Shown: one piece after another, positions 61,369 to 64,000 of the stretch
Position numbering within the stretch: the first letter of the stretch is position 1
Layout of the letters: every line of letters starts with the position of its first letter
DNA from: a bacterium 1xD8-48
GTDB taxonomy: Bacteria > Bacillota > Clostridia > Lachnospirales > Lachnospiraceae
Direction: 5' to 3'
Length of the DNA: 64,000 bases
NCBI GenBank assembly: GCA_009917455.1
Contig: QZDS01000013.1
Location: forward strand, 1 to 64,000
Program-made: the position numbers and the translations under genes
The notes under the pieces: generated by a model
Seen by the model: the letters and a program-made list of their open reading frames with translations, nothing else
The model's database searches: none
Told to the model about the DNA's origin: nothing

Positions 61369-61761
61369 ATGGCAAGACCGAAAAAAGAAAAAGAACTGAA
61401 ACGCAGCCACTGTGCCATGCTCCGCTTCAATGACACCGAATACGAAATTATTATGGAAAATGCTAACGGAGCAGGACTTCCCCTTGCAGAATTTCTACGC
61501 AGACAGGTAATGAAAGGAAAGGTAATTGCAAAATATGAAATTGTGGCAGACGTGCCGGAACTAAAAAAACTGGTTGCAGAGTTTGGCAAGATTGGAAGCA
61601 ACCTGAACCAGATTGCCCGCCACTTTAATCAGGGCGGAATCCATTCACAGGAAATGCGTCAGGCAATAGGCAGGTGTCTTGCAGAAATTCACGAAATGCA
61701 ACAGGAAGTAATAAAGATGGCAGGTGATTTTCATGGCGATACTGAAACACATAGCAAGTAA
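61369..61761 (+). CDS. mobC: MobC-like relaxosome accessory protein
   Basis: A 130-residue protein from the ATG at 61369. Ribbon-helix-helix-type N-terminus (KRSHCAMLRFNDTEYEIIME, LPLAEFLRRQVMKGKVIA) and the MobC signature LVAEFGKIGSNLNQIARHFN. It binds oriT and helps the relaxase nick. It overlaps the relaxase gene by 29 bp. Confidence 0.88.
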   Translation: MARPKKEKELKRSHCAMLRFNDTEYEIIMENANGAGLPLAEFLRRQVMKGKVIAKYEIVADVPELKKLVAEFGKIGSNLNQIARHFNQGGIHSQEMRQAIGRCLAEIHEMQQEVIKMAGDFHGDTETHSK

Positions 61762-63400
61762 GAATGCGGACTATGGTGAGGCACAAAGATATCTCATTTT
61801 CCAACATGATGAATACACTGGAAAACCGGTTCTTGATGAAAATGGAAAAATGCAGCTCCGGGAAGAATATTATCTTGACGGTGTAGAGTGCGATCCGTTC
61901 AGTTTTGATATGGAATGCAGGGAACTGAATGCCCGATTCCATAAAAATCAAAAATATGACGAAATCAAATCCCACCACTACATCATCAGCTTCGACCCGA
62001 AAGACAGGGACGAGTGCGGGCTGACCGGGGAACAGGCACAGCAGCTTGGGCTTGAATACTGCAAAAAGAACTTTCCCGGACATCAGACCCTTGTCTGCAC
62101 ACACACGGACGGGCATAACGGGAGCGGCAACATCCATGTACATATTGTCATCAACAGCCTCCGCAAAAATGATGTGGAGCGTCAGAATTTTATGGAGCGT
62201 GACTGCGATTCCCGCGCCGGAAACAAGCACCATTTAACTAACGATTACCTTGTTTATTTGAAGCAGTCGCTTATGGATTTGTGCCTGCGGGAAAATCTGC
62301 ATCAGGTAGACTTACTCACGAAAGCAGAACGGAAAATAACAGAAAAAGAATACCATGCCAGACGCAGCGGCCAGAAAAAATTGGAAGAACGTAACCGGCA
62401 GATGATCTCAGAAGGTATTACACCACGCACTACCGTATTCCAGACACAGAAGGAATACCTGCGCACTTCTATTGACGAAGCTGCCGCCTCCGCGCATGAT
62501 CTCAAAGAATTTGAGCAGATACTTTCAGAAAAATTCAACGTCAAATTTAAAATCAGCCGGGGCAGGTTCAGCTATCTCCACCCTGACCGTGAGAAACCGA
62601 TCACCGGAAGAAACCTTGGGACTCACTATGAAAAAGATTACCTTATGGGAGTGATTGAAAATAATTCCCATCTTGAAAATACAGGGAAAGACCGGACTGT
62701 GCAAAAAGAAATTTTGCCAAAAGAAAAAATCCATACCCCGGAGCACCCTGCACATCAGCAGGAGATACAAACCAAGACAGATACACCTACAGCCTCATTT
62801 GAGAAATCCGGGCTTCGTCTGGTAACAGACTTACAGCGCTGTATTAAAGCCCAGCAGAGCAAAGCCTACGCTGGAAAAGTAAAACTCTCCAACCTGCAGG
62901 CCATGGCAAAAACACTTTCCTATGTACAGGAACATGGATATAACACTGTAGAAGATGCAGAGGGCAGACTTGCCGAAATAAAAAAACTTGCTTCCTCTTC
63001 CAGAAAAGAACTGAAAGATATTGAAGGCAGGCTCCGGCAGGTCAATGAGCAGATCCACTATACCGGACAGTACCTTGCCAATAAATCTGTTTATTCACAG
63101 TTCCTTAAGTCAAAGAACAAAAGGCAGTTCCGTCAGGAATATTCTTCAGAGCTTGCCCTTTATGAAGCCGCTGTAAAATTCCTGAAGGAAAAAGCCGGTG
63201 GCGGAAAGCTCCCTACCTTACAGACGCTGAAAGCAGAAAAGGAAAAACTACTGATGCAGAAAAAAGAATCACAGGAGAAATACTATTACTACCGGGATTA
63301 TCAGAAAGAATTGGATACCGTCTGTACTAATATCCGCTCTGCCCTGGGGCAATCACAAAACAGACCAGCACGAAAACAGGAACGAGACAGCATATCCTGA
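61733..63400 (+). CDS. MobP/VirD2-type relaxase
   Basis: A 555-residue relaxase (start ATG 61733). Residues ~1-30 (AILKHIASKNADYGEAQRYL) carry the N-terminal conserved block with a candidate catalytic Tyr. The metal-binding three-His motif is HVHIVINS (near residue 137), preceded by HHYIISFDPKDRDECGLTGE. The C-terminal half is charged and helical. It would nick the oriT-like region just upstream and lead the strand into a conjugation channel. No coupling protein or channel genes are visible in this window next to it. Confidence 0.85.
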   Translation: MAILKHIASKNADYGEAQRYLIFQHDEYTGKPVLDENGKMQLREEYYLDGVECDPFSFDMECRELNARFHKNQKYDEIKSHHYIISFDPKDRDECGLTGEQAQQLGLEYCKKNFPGHQTLVCTHTDGHNGSGNIHVHIVINSLRKNDVERQNFMERDCDSRAGNKHHLTNDYLVYLKQSLMDLCLRENLHQVDLLTKAERKITEKEYHARRSGQKKLEERNRQMISEGITPRTTVFQTQKEYLRTSIDEAAASAHDLKEFEQILSEKFNVKFKISRGRFSYLHPDREKPITGRNLGTHYEKDYLMGVIENNSHLENTGKDRTVQKEILPKEKIHTPEHPAHQQEIQTKTDTPTASFEKSGLRLVTDLQRCIKAQQSKAYAGKVKLSNLQAMAKTLSYVQEHGYNTVEDAEGRLAEIKKLASSSRKELKDIEGRLRQVNEQIHYTGQYLANKSVYSQFLKSKNKRQFRQEYSSELALYEAAVKFLKEKAGGGKLPTLQTLKAEKEKLLMQKKESQEKYYYYRDYQKELDTVCTNIRSALGQSQNRPARKQERDSIS

Positions 63401-63478
63401 TTTCCATCTCGAATCTTGCTAAGGACTGACTGGTATGATAGGATAAATAAACAAATCAAAAATTCATGAGGAAGTTAT

Positions 63479-64000
63479 ATGGTAAATACAATAGAAAATT
63501 ATTTTCAATGGAAAACTAATCCAAAAGAGCCATCAATCGAAAAAAAATATGAAAATCATATGATTATTTCTCAGTGGAAAAAAACAGATGTGCTATATTC
63601 GTTTATAGGTATTTATCAAATAGGAATCTATGTTTTTTATCCAGATAAATGTAAAAGGACAAATTACACTATAAAAAACGAAGCAGGTGAATATTTTTCT
63701 TTAGAATATTTAACAGCGGAATTTAAAAAATACGAGAAATTAAATAAGACCATTATAGACTCAAATTTTATACAATACATAGATTCTTTCGGTAATGTCA
63801 TACCTATATGGCCCGGTGGAAATACTGATAAAGGTAAAAGGTCATATTGCTTTGATATTCCCGATATTTATTTTAAAAAATATGAAAAATGGTTTTCAGC
63901 GATGAGACAGCTATATCCCCACTCATGTTTAGATGGAATTATTGATAATGAATTTTCAACGGATAACACTAAAATATTTTTAGACAATATGAATGAAGAC
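63479..64000 (+). CDS. AT-rich gene leaving the right edge
   Basis: Starts at the ATG at 63479 after GAGGAAG and stays open to the window end (174 codons seen). It begins MVNTIENYFQWKTNPKEPSI. A segment, GNVIPIWPGGNTDKGKRSYC followed by FDIPDIYFKKYEKWF, resembles the small DUF6994-type family, but I am not certain. Much more AT-rich than the relaxase gene, so probably acquired separately. Confidence 0.6.
   Translation, partial: MVNTIENYFQWKTNPKEPSIEKKYENHMIISQWKKTDVLYSFIGIYQIGIYVFYPDKCKRTNYTIKNEAGEYFSLEYLTAEFKKYEKLNKTIIDSNFIQYIDSFGNVIPIWPGGNTDKGKRSYCFDIPDIYFKKYEKWFSAMRQLYPHSCLDGIIDNEFSTDNTKIFLDNMNED

Noticed and set aside
1-64000. tRNA or rRNA genes
   Set aside because: I scanned for CCA-ended cloverleaf stems and conserved rRNA segments and saw none; a short tRNA could be missed by eye.

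Overview
The window looks like a chromosomal stretch from a gut Firmicute, most likely a Lachnospiraceae-type clostridium. The reasons are the strong GGAGG ribosome binding sites, the low to medium G+C background, tandem clostridial-type large serine recombinases, a yjdF-type gene and an anaerobic (cbi-type) cobalamin operon under a B12 riboswitch. Base composition changes sharply from block to block, as expected for accumulated mobile DNA. Family assignments come from reading translated motifs; no database search was possible.

Layout. (1) 1-5.3 kb is an AT-rich accessory strip, all on the minus strand: a gene running off the left edge, a RelB/YoeB-type toxin-antitoxin pair, a NACHT NTPase that resembles bacterial NLR-like antiphage proteins, yjdF with a probable riboswitch leader, an MBL-fold hydrolase and a small helical-repeat protein. 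(2) 5.36-8.28 kb and 30.41-31.49 kb are two halves of one small MobV-type mobilizable element (relaxase, RepA-like helicase, a small MobC-like protein, tyrosine integrase). (3) A 22.1 kb G+C-richer element (about 8279-30408, element A) is inserted in the helicase gene of that MobV element. It has about 27-bp terminal inverted repeats and a large serine recombinase at its right end, and both halves of the target gene can be rejoined in frame. It encodes RepL, SSB, a D5-like primase/helicase, a ClpP protease, a soluble VirD4-like ATPase, a sigma factor fused to a membrane-anchored sensor domain, a secreted repeat protein and several unknowns. It also contains origin-like repeats. I see no relaxase in it. 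(4) 31.5-38.3 kb carries three consecutive large serine recombinases that abut and truncate the integrase of the MobV element, plus two small regulator-like genes (element B, right end not located).

(5) 38.6-60.7 kb is a nearly complete adenosylcobalamin synthesis and corrinoid uptake locus on the minus strand. The main operon starts with a promoter, a cobalamin riboswitch and an intrinsic terminator (59.38-58.98 kb). It then runs lipoprotein CbiK, a NEAT-like lipoprotein, BtuF-C-D, CbiP, CobT, CobU, CobS, a CobU-like protein, CobC, CbiB, CobD, CbiC, CbiD, CbiF, CbiG, CbiH, a CobK-CbiE-CbiT triple fusion and CbiA. cobO and a MetH-activation-like gene lie upstream under a separate promoter. 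CbiL is not in the window. (6) 60.8-63.4 kb has a hairpin-rich oriT-like region, a MobC-like accessory gene and a VirD2-like (MobP-type) relaxase, followed by an AT-rich gene that runs off the right edge.

How the parts relate. Regions 2-4 are a nested series of insertions (MobV element, hit by element A, truncated by element B). The B12 locus sits between the recombinase trio and a relaxase module. That arrangement makes a mobile B12 island possible but does not prove it. Within element A, the replication genes (repL, ssb, primase) flank origin-like repeats, and a palindromic motif centred on ACGTC recurs between its genes, suggesting an element-specific regulator or processing site.
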